Part shown: positions 1 to 7,892 of the stretch, piece by piece | Numbering within the stretch: position 1 is the first letter of the stretch | Layout of the letters: each line of letters begins with the position of its first letter | From: Pseudomonadota bacterium | GTDB lineage: Bacteria > Pseudomonadota > Alphaproteobacteria > Rhizobiales > Pleomorphomonadaceae | Direction of reading: 5' to 3' | DNA: 58,643 nucleotides | NCBI GenBank assembly: GCA_018262575.1 | Contig: JAGSYU010000028.1 | Coordinates: 1-58,643 of the forward strand | The notes under the pieces: generated by a model | What the model was told of the DNA's origin: nothing | Databases searched by the model: none | Seen by the model: the letters and a program-made list of their open reading frames with translations, nothing else | Program-made: the position numbers and the translations under genes

Positions 1-456
1 TGGGCGCTGCTCGCCTGTCTCGGTGCAGCCTTGTCCTACGGCTTCGCCGGCACCTTCGGTCGCCGGTTTCGCCGCATGGGCATCGCACCGGCCGTCGGCG
101 CCTTCGGCCAGACGGCGGCCAGCACCGTGATGATGTTGCCGCTCGTCATCCTCGTCGACGCGCCCTGGCAACTCGCCATACCCCACGCAGTCACCATCGG
201 CGCTCTGCTCGCACTGGCGCTGATCTCAACGGCGCTCGCCTACATCATTTTCTTCCACATCCTCTCGGTCGGCGGCGCCACCAACTCGTCACTGGTGACG
301 CTGTTGATCCCCGTTTCGGCCATCCTGCTCGGCAGCCTCGTCCTCGGCGAACGGCTCTCAGCCAGCCACCTGCTGGGGATGGTGCTGATCGCCCTCGGTC
401 TCCTATCGATCGATGGCCGAATCTTCGCCATGCTCAGGCGATCCCCTGCCACGTGA
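1..456 (+). CDS. DMT (EamA) family transporter, 3' end only
   Basis: The reading frame is open from the first base and runs to TGA at 454-456, so only the C-terminal ~151 residues are present. The visible part alternates hydrophobic membrane spans with short polar loops. It ends in the arrangement typical of the second EamA repeat: a helix rich in Leu/Ala/Ile, then a GGATNSSLVTLLIPVSAI stretch, then LGERLS, then a last helix. Members of this family export or import small metabolites, but the substrate cannot be told from sequence. The start and the first EamA repeat lie outside the window. Confidence 0.85.
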   Translation, partial: WALLACLGAALSYGFAGTFGRRFRRMGIAPAVGAFGQTAASTVMMLPLVILVDAPWQLAIPHAVTIGALLALALISTALAYIIFFHILSVGGATNSSLVTLLIPVSAILLGSLVLGERLSASHLLGMVLIALGLLSIDGRIFAMLRRSPAT

Positions 457-463
457 GGCGCAC

Positions 464-973
464 ATGGTCGACGTCGTCTATACCTATCTTCAAAGCCCCA
501 TCGGTCCGCTGCTTCTGGCCGGTGACGGCACGCGGCTATCGAAAGTCGGGTTTCCCGCCGGCAAGGGCCGGGTCGCCCCGCACGACGGTTGGCGGCACGA
601 CGATGAGCAGTTTGCCGAGGCGCGCGCCCAGCTCTCGGCCTATTTCGTCGGCGAGTTGCGCGACTTCGACCTCGAGCTGATGCCGGCCGGTTCGCCGTTC
701 CAGCTCGCGGTCTGGCAGGCACTGACCGCCATTCCCTATGGCGCCACCATGTCCTACGGCGAACTCGCCGGCCGCATCGGCCGCCCCTCGGCGAGCCGCG
801 CCGTCGGTGCCGCCAACGGCGCCAATCCCATCCCGATCATCGTGCCCTGCCATCGGGTGATCGGATCGTCCGGCGCGCTCACCGGCTTTGGTGGTGGCAT
901 CGACACCAAGCGGTGGCTGCTGGCGCACGAAGCGGGCGGCAGGCCAGACGACCTTCAGGGCAGCCTGTTCTAG
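464..973 (+). CDS. ogt: Methylated-DNA--[protein]-cysteine S-methyltransferase
   Basis: A suicide repair enzyme that moves the alkyl group from O6-alkylguanine in DNA to its own cysteine. The active-site motif PCHRVIG is present, about residue 127, with the downstream GFGGG...K..LL.HE signature, and the helix-turn-helix region (PYGATMSYGELA...GRPSASRAVGAAN) precedes it. Length is 169 residues, the size of an Ogt/AGT domain without the AraC-like Ada domain. I chose ATG 464 (MVDVVYTYLQSPIGPLLLAG) because the open frame further upstream overlaps the preceding transporter gene and adds no family-like sequence. The gene starts 7 bp after the transporter stop. The symbol ogt is used for the family; ada-like regulation is not expected. 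Confidence 0.93.
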   Translation: MVDVVYTYLQSPIGPLLLAGDGTRLSKVGFPAGKGRVAPHDGWRHDDEQFAEARAQLSAYFVGELRDFDLELMPAGSPFQLAVWQALTAIPYGATMSYGELAGRIGRPSASRAVGAANGANPIPIIVPCHRVIGSSGALTGFGGGIDTKRWLLAHEAGGRPDDLQGSLF

Positions 974-1102
974 ACGCCCTGGCCCGCTCCTTGCTTTTCC
1001 TGTCCTGGACGGGCAAGTTTGGCGCTCGTAGCGTTCACGAGATCGCCACGAAGTTCCTCGACGATCGATATCCGGCCGGTTCGTCGTGGCCTTGGAGTTT
1101 AC

Positions 1103-2140
1103 ATGACGGCTTTTGAGTTCAGCGCGGCGGCCTCCGGACGCATATTCTCCGGCACCGCCACACTCGTCATGATCGTGGCGATCGCGGCGGCAACACTGGC
1201 CCGGCTCAATGCCGATACCCTCTACTACGGCGATCTCATCACCTTTTTTCTGCCCGTGCTGTTCGGCCTTTCCATTGCCATGGTGCTCGTGGCATTCGTC
1301 GGCAAACACCACCTTCTCGCGGTGATCGCCATCGCCCTTGCCGTGCTCAACGGCCTGCCGCTGTTCCTGCCACCCGAGCGCGCCGCCGCCTCGGCCACCG
1401 GCCATGACTTGCGCGTCGCCACCAGTAACGTGCTGGGCGGGCGCGGCGACTATAGCGACCTCATCGCCTGGAGCACGACGTCGGATATCGACGTGCTCGG
1501 CCAACAGGAAGTCAGTGGCTACGTGTTGCGGCATTTCGGCGCGTTGCGCGCCCATTTTCCATCGACGCCGCCGGCCGACTTGCTCGGCCGCCACCCGGAG
1601 GTGATGGCCTGGTCCACCTGGCGGATCATCAAGGCCGAGCACGTCGAGAATGTTCCTGTCGTGCCGGGTGAAGGATGGGGTGGCAGCCCTCTCAGGCTGG
1701 AACTCGCCCTACCGGGTGCGCCAGATTCCGCGTCCGATCCCACGTCGCGGCCGGCCGTCATCGTCTACGTCCTCCATCCAACGACGCCGCGCACTCTCGA
1801 CCAATGGGAAGGCCGCAACGCCTATCTCGACGCGGTGGCGAGGGCGATTGCTGCCGAGCCGCCGGGAACGCCGATCGTCACCATAGGCGATTTCAACACG
1901 CCGACCTGGTCGCCGTTCTTTCAGTCGTTCCTGAAGAAATCCGGGCTGGTCGATGCCGCCGGCACCAGTTGGCCGACCGCCACCCGCTTTTCGATACGGT
2001 GGTTCGCCAGGCCCTTCTACTTCGGCTCGCCGATCGATCACATCCTGGTCTCGCCGAACATCGAAGTGAAGCGCTTTGAGGTCGGCCCTGACATCGGCTC
2101 CGACCATTTGCCACTCATCGCCGATCTTCGCCTGCCCTGA
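1103..2140 (+). CDS. Endonuclease/exonuclease/phosphatase family membrane protein
   Basis: 345 residues. The N-terminal ~100 residues hold about three membrane helices. They are followed by an endonuclease/exonuclease/phosphatase domain with its metal-binding signatures: RVATSNVLGG near the start, a catalytic QQE (glutamate position), IGDFNTPTWS (the GDFN motif) and the terminal SDHLPL. The catalytic domain is probably displayed on the outer face of the inner membrane. Substrates in this superfamily range from nucleic acid to phospholipid and cannot be predicted here. ATG 1103 (MTAFEF...) is preferred over an in-frame ATG at 1019 because the intervening 28 residues are low in family character. 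Confidence 0.82.
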   Translation: MTAFEFSAAASGRIFSGTATLVMIVAIAAATLARLNADTLYYGDLITFFLPVLFGLSIAMVLVAFVGKHHLLAVIAIALAVLNGLPLFLPPERAAASATGHDLRVATSNVLGGRGDYSDLIAWSTTSDIDVLGQQEVSGYVLRHFGALRAHFPSTPPADLLGRHPEVMAWSTWRIIKAEHVENVPVVPGEGWGGSPLRLELALPGAPDSASDPTSRPAVIVYVLHPTTPRTLDQWEGRNAYLDAVARAIAAEPPGTPIVTIGDFNTPTWSPFFQSFLKKSGLVDAAGTSWPTATRFSIRWFARPFYFGSPIDHILVSPNIEVKRFEVGPDIGSDHLPLIADLRLP

Positions 2141-2150
2141 GCCTTGCTGG

Positions 2151-2924
2151 TCACCACCAGACGATCGGCAAGCCGGCGCCTCGCAGCACCGCCTCGACGT
2201 CTGGACGAAAGCCACCGTCGTCGGCATGCAGCACGAGACCGGGCAGAATGCGGAACGGCGCCCGCCCCTGCGGCCGACCGCGCAGGATCAGCCGGTGCGC
2301 CGGCTCGTCGGTATGCGCATGGATCGGCAGCAGGGCGAGCGAGCCGAAGCGACTGCCGATGGCCGACAGCAGACGCGGCAACTCGTCGGCGCGAAAGATC
2401 ACCGTCAGCGTACCGGCCGGCTTCAACACGGCGGCGGCAGCGCGAACCCAGCCATCGATGGCGTCCGTCGACAGCGCATGCGCCAGCGCCCGCCCAGGCG
2501 CTGGCGACGACCGGCCGCGATCGGCGAGGTGGTAGGGCGGATTCATGATGACGTGATCGGCCAAGTCATCAACGAGCCCAGCCGCCCGGCGCGCAGCGGC
2601 CGGTGCCAGCACGTCGGCGACGACGACGCGGACGCGCCCCGCCGTGGCGTCATTCAGCGCCGCGTTGCCCTCGGCGAGCCGAGCCAGATCCGGATCGATC
2701 TCTACCAGCGTGACGTTCGCCTCCGGCAGCCGCTGCGCCGCCGCGAGGCCGGCAACGCCGACACCGGCGCCGAGATCGACCACCTGACCCGTCGTTCCAT
2801 CCGGCAGGGCGGCGGCAAGCAGCACGGCGTCAAGACCAGCACGATGCGAACCCGATCGCGGCTGGTCGATCATCAACTGGTTGCCGAGAAAGCCATCCCG
2901 GCTCACGCCGTCCGAAAGGCTCAC
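2151..2924 (-). CDS. tRNA1(Val) (adenine(37)-N6)-methyltransferase-like (TrmN6 family)
   Basis: A 257-residue class I SAM-dependent methyltransferase. It shows the glycine-rich SAM motif VVDLGAGVGVAGLAAA (about residues 49-64), an acidic residue ending strand 2 (LVEIDPDL), and the catalytic NPPY motif in VIMNPPYHLAD. NPPY marks N6-adenine or N5-glutamine methylation, and the overall layout fits TrmN6/YfiC, which modifies A37 of tRNA1(Val). The GTG start overlaps the stop of the upstream DUF2007 gene by 4 bases (GTGA), so the two are probably translated together. This pair divergent from a polyprenyl synthase is a common rhizobial arrangement. Confidence 0.85.
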   Translation of the reverse strand: MSLSDGVSRDGFLGNQLMIDQPRSGSHRAGLDAVLLAAALPDGTTGQVVDLGAGVGVAGLAAAQRLPEANVTLVEIDPDLARLAEGNAALNDATAGRVRVVVADVLAPAAARRAAGLVDDLADHVIMNPPYHLADRGRSSPAPGRALAHALSTDAIDGWVRAAAAVLKPAGTLTVIFRADELPRLLSAIGSRFGSLALLPIHAHTDEPAHRLILRGRPQGRAPFRILPGLVLHADDGGFRPDVEAVLRGAGLPIVWW

Positions 2925-3166
2925 GCCTCCCGCCCCGTTTTCGCTTCCGGCCTGAGCTCATGGCCGAGGCCGGCGTCGATGACGAGGCGCCGGGCGCGGT
3001 CCGTCTCGTCGGCGTCGACCAGGATACGGCGGGGAAAGGCGCCGACCATGCCTTCGAGGGCGCTCATCGCCTCGTCGGCGACGAAATAGCCGATATCGGC
3101 ATCCTTCAGCAGCGCCTCAACAAAGGAGATCAGCACCAGATCATTGGTTCGGATCAATTCTTCCAT
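2921..3166 (-). CDS. DUF2007 domain protein (putative signal transducing protein)
   Basis: 81 residues. It begins MEELIRTNDLVLISFVEALLKDA and carries the short alpha/beta fold of DUF2007 proteins (change of amphipathic helix and strand, then a conserved RRILVDADETDRARRLV segment). ATG 3166 is chosen because a GGAGG ribosome site lies 5 bases upstream; an open frame extends further but without such a site. The function of DUF2007 proteins is unknown; they are proposed to bind small ligands or partners. The stop overlaps the start of the methyltransferase gene. Confidence 0.82.
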   Translation of the reverse strand: MEELIRTNDLVLISFVEALLKDADIGYFVADEAMSALEGMVGAFPRRILVDADETDRARRLVIDAGLGHELRPEAKTGREA

Positions 3167-3317
3167 AAAACCTCCGGAATTGCCGATGGTCATCGCCGAC
3201 GAGATTCGACATTATCCGCTTGGCGGCCTAATGGTCACCCAATTAATCTTTCCCAGCGTGCGAGCGCCGACTCGTGTCGGGAAGCGGTATGGACACAACC
3301 GGTGACAAGCCGGGCAG

Positions 3318-4364
3318 ATGGTTTCGGGAGTGAAAGGTTTGAGCTCGGTCGCACCTCAGCACAGCAACGCTCCGGCGGCACCGCGCGAGACATCGATCGC
3401 GCCCCTGATGCAGCTCGTCGATGCCGACATGCAGCGCGTCAACCAGATGATCCTCGACATGGCCGCCGCCAATGCCGAGATGATCCCCGAAATTGCCCGC
3501 CATCTGATCGATTCCGGCGGCAAGCGCCTGCGGCCGATGCTGACGCTGGCCGCCGCGCTCGCCTGCGGCTATCAGGGCGACGGCCACGTCAAGCTGGCCG
3601 CCACCGTCGAATTCATGCACACGGCGACGCTTCTGCACGACGATGTGGTCGACGAAAGCGAACTCCGGCGCGGCAAGCCGTCGGCGCGCATGCTGTGGGG
3701 CAACCAGGCAAGCGTACTGGTCGGCGACTATCTGCTCGGCCAGGCCTTCCGCACCATGGTTGAGGTCGGCTCGCTCGACGCTCTCGCCGTGCTGTCGCGC
3801 GCCGCCTCGGTGATCGCCGAGGGCGAAGTGCTGCAGCTTGTTGCCGCCAAGCACCTCACAACCAGCGAAGAGCAGTATCTGCAGGTGATCAACGCCAAAA
3901 CGGCGGCGCTGTTCTCGGCGGCCACCGAAGTCGGCCCGATCATCGCCGGCAGCTCTGCCAAGGTACGAACCGGGCTGGCCGACTATGGCACCCAGCTTGG
4001 CCTCGCCTTCCAACTCGTCGACGACGCGCTCGACTACGGCGGCTCGTCGATGACGCTCGGCAAGAAGGTGGGCGACGACTTCCGTGAGGGCAAGGTGACG
4101 CTGCCGATCCTGATCGCCGCCGCTCGCGGTGGCGACGCCGACCGGGACTTCTGGCAGCGCACCATCGAGCGCGGCGAGATCGAGGATGCCGACCTCGACC
4201 GTGCCATCGAGCTGCTCGGAAAACACCAGGCTATCGCCGCCACCGTCGAACGCGCCCGCGCCTACGGCGACCGGGCGATCGCCGCGCTTGGCGTGCTCGA
4301 CGAAGGCCCATATCGGGCGGCGCTCGAGGATGTGGTGCACTTCTGCGTCAGTCGCGTCAGCTAG
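3318..4364 (+). CDS. ispB: Polyprenyl (octa/decaprenyl) diphosphate synthase
   Basis: 348 residues. A long-chain trans-prenyltransferase that makes the side chain of ubiquinone. Both aspartate-rich Mg-binding motifs are visible: LLHDDVVDESELRRGK (first, DDxxD) and FQLVDDALDYGG (second). KRLRPML, which binds isopentenyl diphosphate, also appears. Chain length (C40, C45 or C50) cannot be read from these motifs; in alphaproteobacteria ubiquinone-10 is usual. The start at 3318 is uncertain: an extra ~30 N-terminal residues precede the first helix (MQLVDADMQRVNQMI). The gene is followed by a clear terminator. Confidence 0.92.
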   Translation: MVSGVKGLSSVAPQHSNAPAAPRETSIAPLMQLVDADMQRVNQMILDMAAANAEMIPEIARHLIDSGGKRLRPMLTLAAALACGYQGDGHVKLAATVEFMHTATLLHDDVVDESELRRGKPSARMLWGNQASVLVGDYLLGQAFRTMVEVGSLDALAVLSRAASVIAEGEVLQLVAAKHLTTSEEQYLQVINAKTAALFSAATEVGPIIAGSSAKVRTGLADYGTQLGLAFQLVDDALDYGGSSMTLGKKVGDDFREGKVTLPILIAAARGGDADRDFWQRTIERGEIEDADLDRAIELLGKHQAIAATVERARAYGDRAIAALGVLDEGPYRAALEDVVHFCVSRVS

Positions 4365-4386
4365 ATTTTCTCAGATAGAAGATGAG

Positions 4387-4421
4387 GAAGTCCGGGCAAG
4401 AAATTGACCGGACTTCTTTTT
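4387..4421 (+). terminator. Rho-independent terminator after ispB
   Basis: A perfect 9-bp stem, gaagtccgg (4387-4395) with ccggacttc (4408-4416), a 12-base loop, and a run of five T at 4417-4421. It lies 22 bp after the ispB stop and just before the end of the convergent cobT gene. Confidence 0.85.
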
Positions 4422-4426
4422 ATGGC

Positions 4427-5452
4427 TTAGCCCTTGTTGGCCACGCCGGCCTCGGCGAAGGTCGCCATGCCCGTGTGAACGTCGGCCGCCGCGCGGATGA
4501 TCGAGCCGGCGATGGCGGCGCCGGTGCCCTCGCCGAGACGGAAGCGCAGGTCGACGATCGGTTCCTTGCCCAGCCGGGCAATGACGTCGCGATGGGCGCC
4601 CTCCACCGAGGCATGGGCGATCTGGACATGATCGATCGAATGCGGATCGACGGCATGCAGCACCGCGGCGGCGGCGGTAACGACATAACCGTCAACGACC
4701 ACCGGGATGCTCTGATGACGAGCGGCGATGATGGCGCCGGCCATGGCGGCGATCTCGCGGCCGCCGACCCGACGCAGAACCTCAAGGCCATCGCGTTCGC
4801 CTGCGCCGAGACGAGCCACGGCGGCAGCCACGGCGTCGCGCTTGCGCGTCAGGCCGGCATCATCGACGCCAGTGCCACGGCCGATCCAGTCGGCCGCCGT
4901 GCCGCCATAGAGCGCATGATAGATGGCCGCGGCCACCGTGGTGTTGCCGATGCCCATCTCGCCAAGCATCAACAGATCGGTGCCGCCAGCCACCGATTCC
5001 ATGCCGAAGGCCATGGTGGCGGCGCAGCCGGCCTCGTCGAAGGCGTCGTCTTCGGTGATGTCGGGTGTCGGCAACTCGAGCGCCAGCTCGAACACCTTGA
5101 GCCCGTAGTTGTAGCTCTTGCACAACTGGTTGATGGCGGCGCCGCCGGCCGAGAAGTTGGCCACCATCTGGAAATTCACCTCGGCGGGGAAGGCCGATAC
5201 GCCCTTTGCCGTCACGCCGTGGCTGGCCGCGAAAATCGACACCATCGGATGGCGCACCGCCGGCCGCTCCACCCGCTGCCAGGCCGCCAGCCATTCGGCG
5301 AGATCCTCGAGCCGGCCGAGCGAACCGAGCGGCTTTGTCAGTTCGGCGTTGCGGGCGCGGACGGCGGCAACCGAACTCTCGTCCGGCCCCGGCATCGAAC
5401 GGATCAGCTCGCGGAAATCGTCGAACGGCAGGCCGGACATCGAGGGAATCAT
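4427..5452 (-). CDS. cobT: Nicotinate-nucleotide--dimethylbenzimidazole phosphoribosyltransferase
   Basis: 341 residues, full length for CobT. It makes alpha-ribazole phosphate for the lower ligand of cobalamin. The recognisable features are HGVTAKGVSAFP, GGAAINQLCKSY, the LMLGEMGIGNTTVAAA block that shapes the active site, and a C-terminal LRLGEGTGAA-like segment that carries the catalytic glutamate region. ATG 5452 gives the usual N-terminus (...FDDFRELIRSMP). It diverges from cobS across 134 bp, so the two late steps of B12 assembly sit back to back. I looked for a cobalamin riboswitch in that gap and saw none. Confidence 0.95.
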   Translation of the reverse strand: MIPSMSGLPFDDFRELIRSMPGPDESSVAAVRARNAELTKPLGSLGRLEDLAEWLAAWQRVERPAVRHPMVSIFAASHGVTAKGVSAFPAEVNFQMVANFSAGGAAINQLCKSYNYGLKVFELALELPTPDITEDDAFDEAGCAATMAFGMESVAGGTDLLMLGEMGIGNTTVAAAIYHALYGGTAADWIGRGTGVDDAGLTRKRDAVAAAVARLGAGERDGLEVLRRVGGREIAAMAGAIIAARHQSIPVVVDGYVVTAAAAVLHAVDPHSIDHVQIAHASVEGAHRDVIARLGKEPIVDLRFRLGEGTGAAIAGSIIRAAADVHTGMATFAEAGVANKG

Positions 5453-5586
5453 ATCGTCGTCTTTCTGATTGAACTGGAAACGGCAAGTCTGGATTTAGTG
5501 TTAAGAGCGCGGAAATGCTGCAAAATGGCACAACATTTAGCGGCTTCACGCTATACATGACTCGCGCTGCGGCCTACAAATGAAGA

Positions 5587-6375
5587 ATGCTCCGCGACGA
5601 ACTCCTCTACCGTCTCGCCGATCTCGGCGCCTCGCTCCGCTTCTTCTCGCGCCTCGCCGTGCCGCAGCTCGGCCGGCTTGACGATACCGGCGCCCTGCCC
5701 GAGCTGCCGCGAGCGGCGGCGATGATCCCGCTCGCCGGCTTCCTGATCGCCCTGCCGGCCGCGCTCGTCGGTCTGGCGTCCAGCGCGGCGGGCCTGCCCG
5801 ATCTCCTTGTTGGCCTGCTCGTCGTCGCGGTGCTGGTGGCGCCGACCGGCGCGCTGCATGAGGACGGCCTCGCCGACAGCGCCGATGGCCTCGTCGGCGG
5901 TGCCACGGTCGACAAGCGCCTGTTGATCATGAAGGACAGCCGCATCGGCACCTTCGGCGGCCTGGCGCTGATTCTGGCAACGCTGATCCGGGCCAGCGCC
6001 TACGGCGCGCTGTTCGCGCACCCGGCGGCGGGCGTCTTCGCCGTGCTGGGCGGCGGCGCCCTCAGCCGCCTGGCGATGACTGCGCTATGGGCCGCGCTGC
6101 CCAATGCCCGACCGGACGGCCTCGCGGCGCGGCTCGGCCAACCTGATGCCCGCACCGTGGCAATCGGCGCCGGACTGACGCTGCTGCTCCTGTCGCCGCT
6201 GGCGGTGCTCACCGGCGCGCCGACCCTGCTTGGCATCGCCTTTGCCGGGCTCGCCGCCCTCGCCTTTGGCGCCTTCGCCCGCGAGAAGATTGGCGGACAG
6301 ACCGGCGACATCCTCGGCGCGACGCAGGTGCTGAGCGAAGCGGCCTTCCTCGTCGGCCTTCTGATCGGTGGGTGA
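5587..6375 (+). CDS. cobS: Adenosylcobinamide-GDP ribazoletransferase (cobalamin synthase)
   Basis: 262 residues, an integral membrane enzyme that joins adenosylcobinamide-GDP with alpha-ribazole to form adenosylcobalamin. Typical features are FFSRLAVP near the start, the HEDGLADSADGLVGG motif (about residues 93-107) with its acidic metal-binding residues, the following RLLIMKDSRIGTFGG motif, and several hydrophobic helices in the C-terminal half. The 3' end overlaps the next gene by 4 bases (GTGA). Confidence 0.95.
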   Translation: MLRDELLYRLADLGASLRFFSRLAVPQLGRLDDTGALPELPRAAAMIPLAGFLIALPAALVGLASSAAGLPDLLVGLLVVAVLVAPTGALHEDGLADSADGLVGGATVDKRLLIMKDSRIGTFGGLALILATLIRASAYGALFAHPAAGVFAVLGGGALSRLAMTALWAALPNARPDGLAARLGQPDARTVAIGAGLTLLLLSPLAVLTGAPTLLGIAFAGLAALAFGAFAREKIGGQTGDILGATQVLSEAAFLVGLLIGG

Positions 6376-6578
6376 CGGCCATGGTGGATACCCCATGCGT
6401 CAAGATCTGCAGAATGCTCGAGGGTGGTGACCTCTGCCGCGGCTGTGGCCGCACGCTCGACGAAATCGCTCGCTGGACGTCGATGAGTCCCGATGAGCGA
6501 CGGGGGATCATGGCCGGCCTTGCGGAGCGGCTCCGGCGAGCCGACATTCGGGATACCCCATCCCAATCGGAGGCCTGA
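6372..6578 (+). CDS. DUF1289 domain protein with Cys cluster
   Basis: 68 residues. It has the DUF1289 pattern: TPCVKICRM then CRGCGRTLDEIARW, giving four cysteines that could bind a metal, followed by a W..M...ER..IM..L helix. The GTG start at 6372 overlaps the cobS stop; an alternative ATG lies at 6381. No function is established for the family. Sitting right after cobS it forms part of a block that in rhizobia usually continues with a clan AA aspartic protease gene. Confidence 0.85.
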   Translation: MTAMVDTPCVKICRMLEGGDLCRGCGRTLDEIARWTSMSPDERRGIMAGLAERLRRADIRDTPSQSEA

Positions 6579-6582
6579 ACCG

Positions 6583-6894
6583 ATGCGGCAACCCGTGCTC
6601 TACATCGCCGTGGCTATCCTCGTCATTGCCACCGGCATCTTGCTGATATTTGGCGGTTCAGGCGACATCGCCGGCCTCGCCCCGGCCCAGTTCGCTGACG
6701 CCGCCTATCTGTCGATCTTCGCGCTGCTCATCGGCGCCTCGCTCGCCTACAGCCGCCACCGCATCAACGCGCGGCTATGGCATATCGCCGTCTGGCTGGC
6801 CATCTTCCTGGCGCTCGCCGCTGGCTACCGCTGGTTCCATCAGCCACCGACGGTGGTGGTGCCGAACGAAAACGCCCGTTCCACGGCGGTCTGA
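6583..6894 (+). CDS. Small membrane protein resembling the N-terminal part of TIGR02281-type aspartic proteases
   Basis: 103 residues with about three hydrophobic helices (roughly 4-24, 40-58 and 66-82) separated by the short loop GLAPAQFADAAYL, ending in a Pro/Val/Asn-rich tail. The pattern of helices and the QFAD..YL...LLIG stretch match what I recall of the membrane part that precedes the retropepsin-like domain in rhizobial TIGR02281 proteins, which commonly follow cobS and DUF1289. Here the frame stops before any DTGA/DTGS aspartic protease motif, and the next 3.5 kb is taken by genes on the other strand. ATG 6583 is chosen because the upstream extension overlaps the DUF1289 gene. It could also be an unrelated small membrane protein. 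Confidence 0.6.
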   Translation: MRQPVLYIAVAILVIATGILLIFGGSGDIAGLAPAQFADAAYLSIFALLIGASLAYSRHRINARLWHIAVWLAIFLALAAGYRWFHQPPTVVVPNENARSTAV

Positions 6895-7872
6895 TCAATC
6901 CGTCGCCCGGCGGGCAAAGCGCGCCGCCAGCACGCTGACAATGACCAGTTGCAGGAAATGGAACACCATGATCGGCGCGACGATCAGGCCGATGGCGGCA
7001 CTCTGCCCGAACATCACCGGTGCCAGCGGCACGCCGGTCGCCAACGACTTCTTCGAGCCGCAGAACTGACAGGCGATGCGGTCGCGGATGTTGAAGCCCA
7101 TGATGGCGCAGACGCCGTTCATGGCAAGGTAGACCACGACGAACAGCACCACCGATGCGACGGCGATCTCCAGCACCACTGAGAGATCGTTGGCGCTCCA
7201 GACGCCCGCCGCCACGGAATCGCAGAAGGAATTGTAGACGATGGCCAGGATGGTGGAGCGGTCGGCGAGCTTCACCCTGAAGGCGTTGCGATGCGCCCAG
7301 CCGCCGAGCCAGCGACGGGCGACCTGGCCAACGATGATCGGCACCAGCACCAGCATCACCACCTTGAGGATCACGGGCAGCAGCGGCATGTCGATGCCGT
7401 TGCGCTTCATGTACCAGCTCATCAGAAGCGGCGTGATGAACACGCCGAGCAGGCTCGACAGCGAGGCGTTGAACACGGCGGCCGGCACGTTGCCGCGGGC
7501 GATATTGGTCATCGCCACCGACGAGGACACGGTGGATGGCAGCGCCGCCACGTAGAAGAAGCCGAGCCAGAGATCGTCGGAGAACAGGCCCGGCATCAGC
7601 GCCCGGGCGGCCAGCAGCAGCGCCGGGAACAGCACGAAGGTGGCGAACTGCACACAGATGTGCAGGCGCCAGTGCAGCACGCCCGCCTTCATCCGCTCCG
7701 GCGACAGCGTCAGCCCGTAAAGGAAGAACACCACGGAGACGCCGTAGGTGGTGACATACTCGAAATGCAGCGGCCCGCCGCTCATGCCGGGCGTCGGCCA
7801 GACAAGCGCCAGCGCCACCATCAGGATGAGACCGACCAGGAAATAATCGAGCTTGGGCAGGCGGAGGGACAC
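6895..7872 (-). CDS. SBF-like (bile acid:sodium symporter family) transporter
   Basis: 325 residues, hydrophobic throughout, with about nine or ten membrane spans. The N-terminal block (DYFLVGLILMVALALVWP, then FFLYGLTLSPE) and the middle ALPSTVSSSVAMTNIARGN and SSLLGVFITPLL segments are those of the SBF-like group (YfeH type). Bacterial substrates are mostly unknown organic anions. The start is GTG at 7872 with a weak ribosome site. It lies 20 bp downstream of dusA on the same strand and is probably cotranscribed. Downstream it converges on the small membrane protein gene with no gap. Confidence 0.85.
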   Translation of the reverse strand: MSLRLPKLDYFLVGLILMVALALVWPTPGMSGGPLHFEYVTTYGVSVVFFLYGLTLSPERMKAGVLHWRLHICVQFATFVLFPALLLAARALMPGLFSDDLWLGFFYVAALPSTVSSSVAMTNIARGNVPAAVFNASLSSLLGVFITPLLMSWYMKRNGIDMPLLPVILKVVMLVLVPIIVGQVARRWLGGWAHRNAFRVKLADRSTILAIVYNSFCDSVAAGVWSANDLSVVLEIAVASVVLFVVVYLAMNGVCAIMGFNIRDRIACQFCGSKKSLATGVPLAPVMFGQSAAIGLIVAPIMVFHFLQLVIVSVLAARFARRATD

Positions 7873-7892
7873 GGGCAGGAGACTTTCGGGTA

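Noticed and set aside
4382..5560. 392-codon open frame on the plus strand
   Set aside because: Complete overlap with cobT on the other strand, which has clear motifs.
5453..5586. Cobalamin riboswitch between cobT and cobS
   Set aside because: I looked for the conserved B12-box core and a long leader. The gap is only 134 bp and holds neither.
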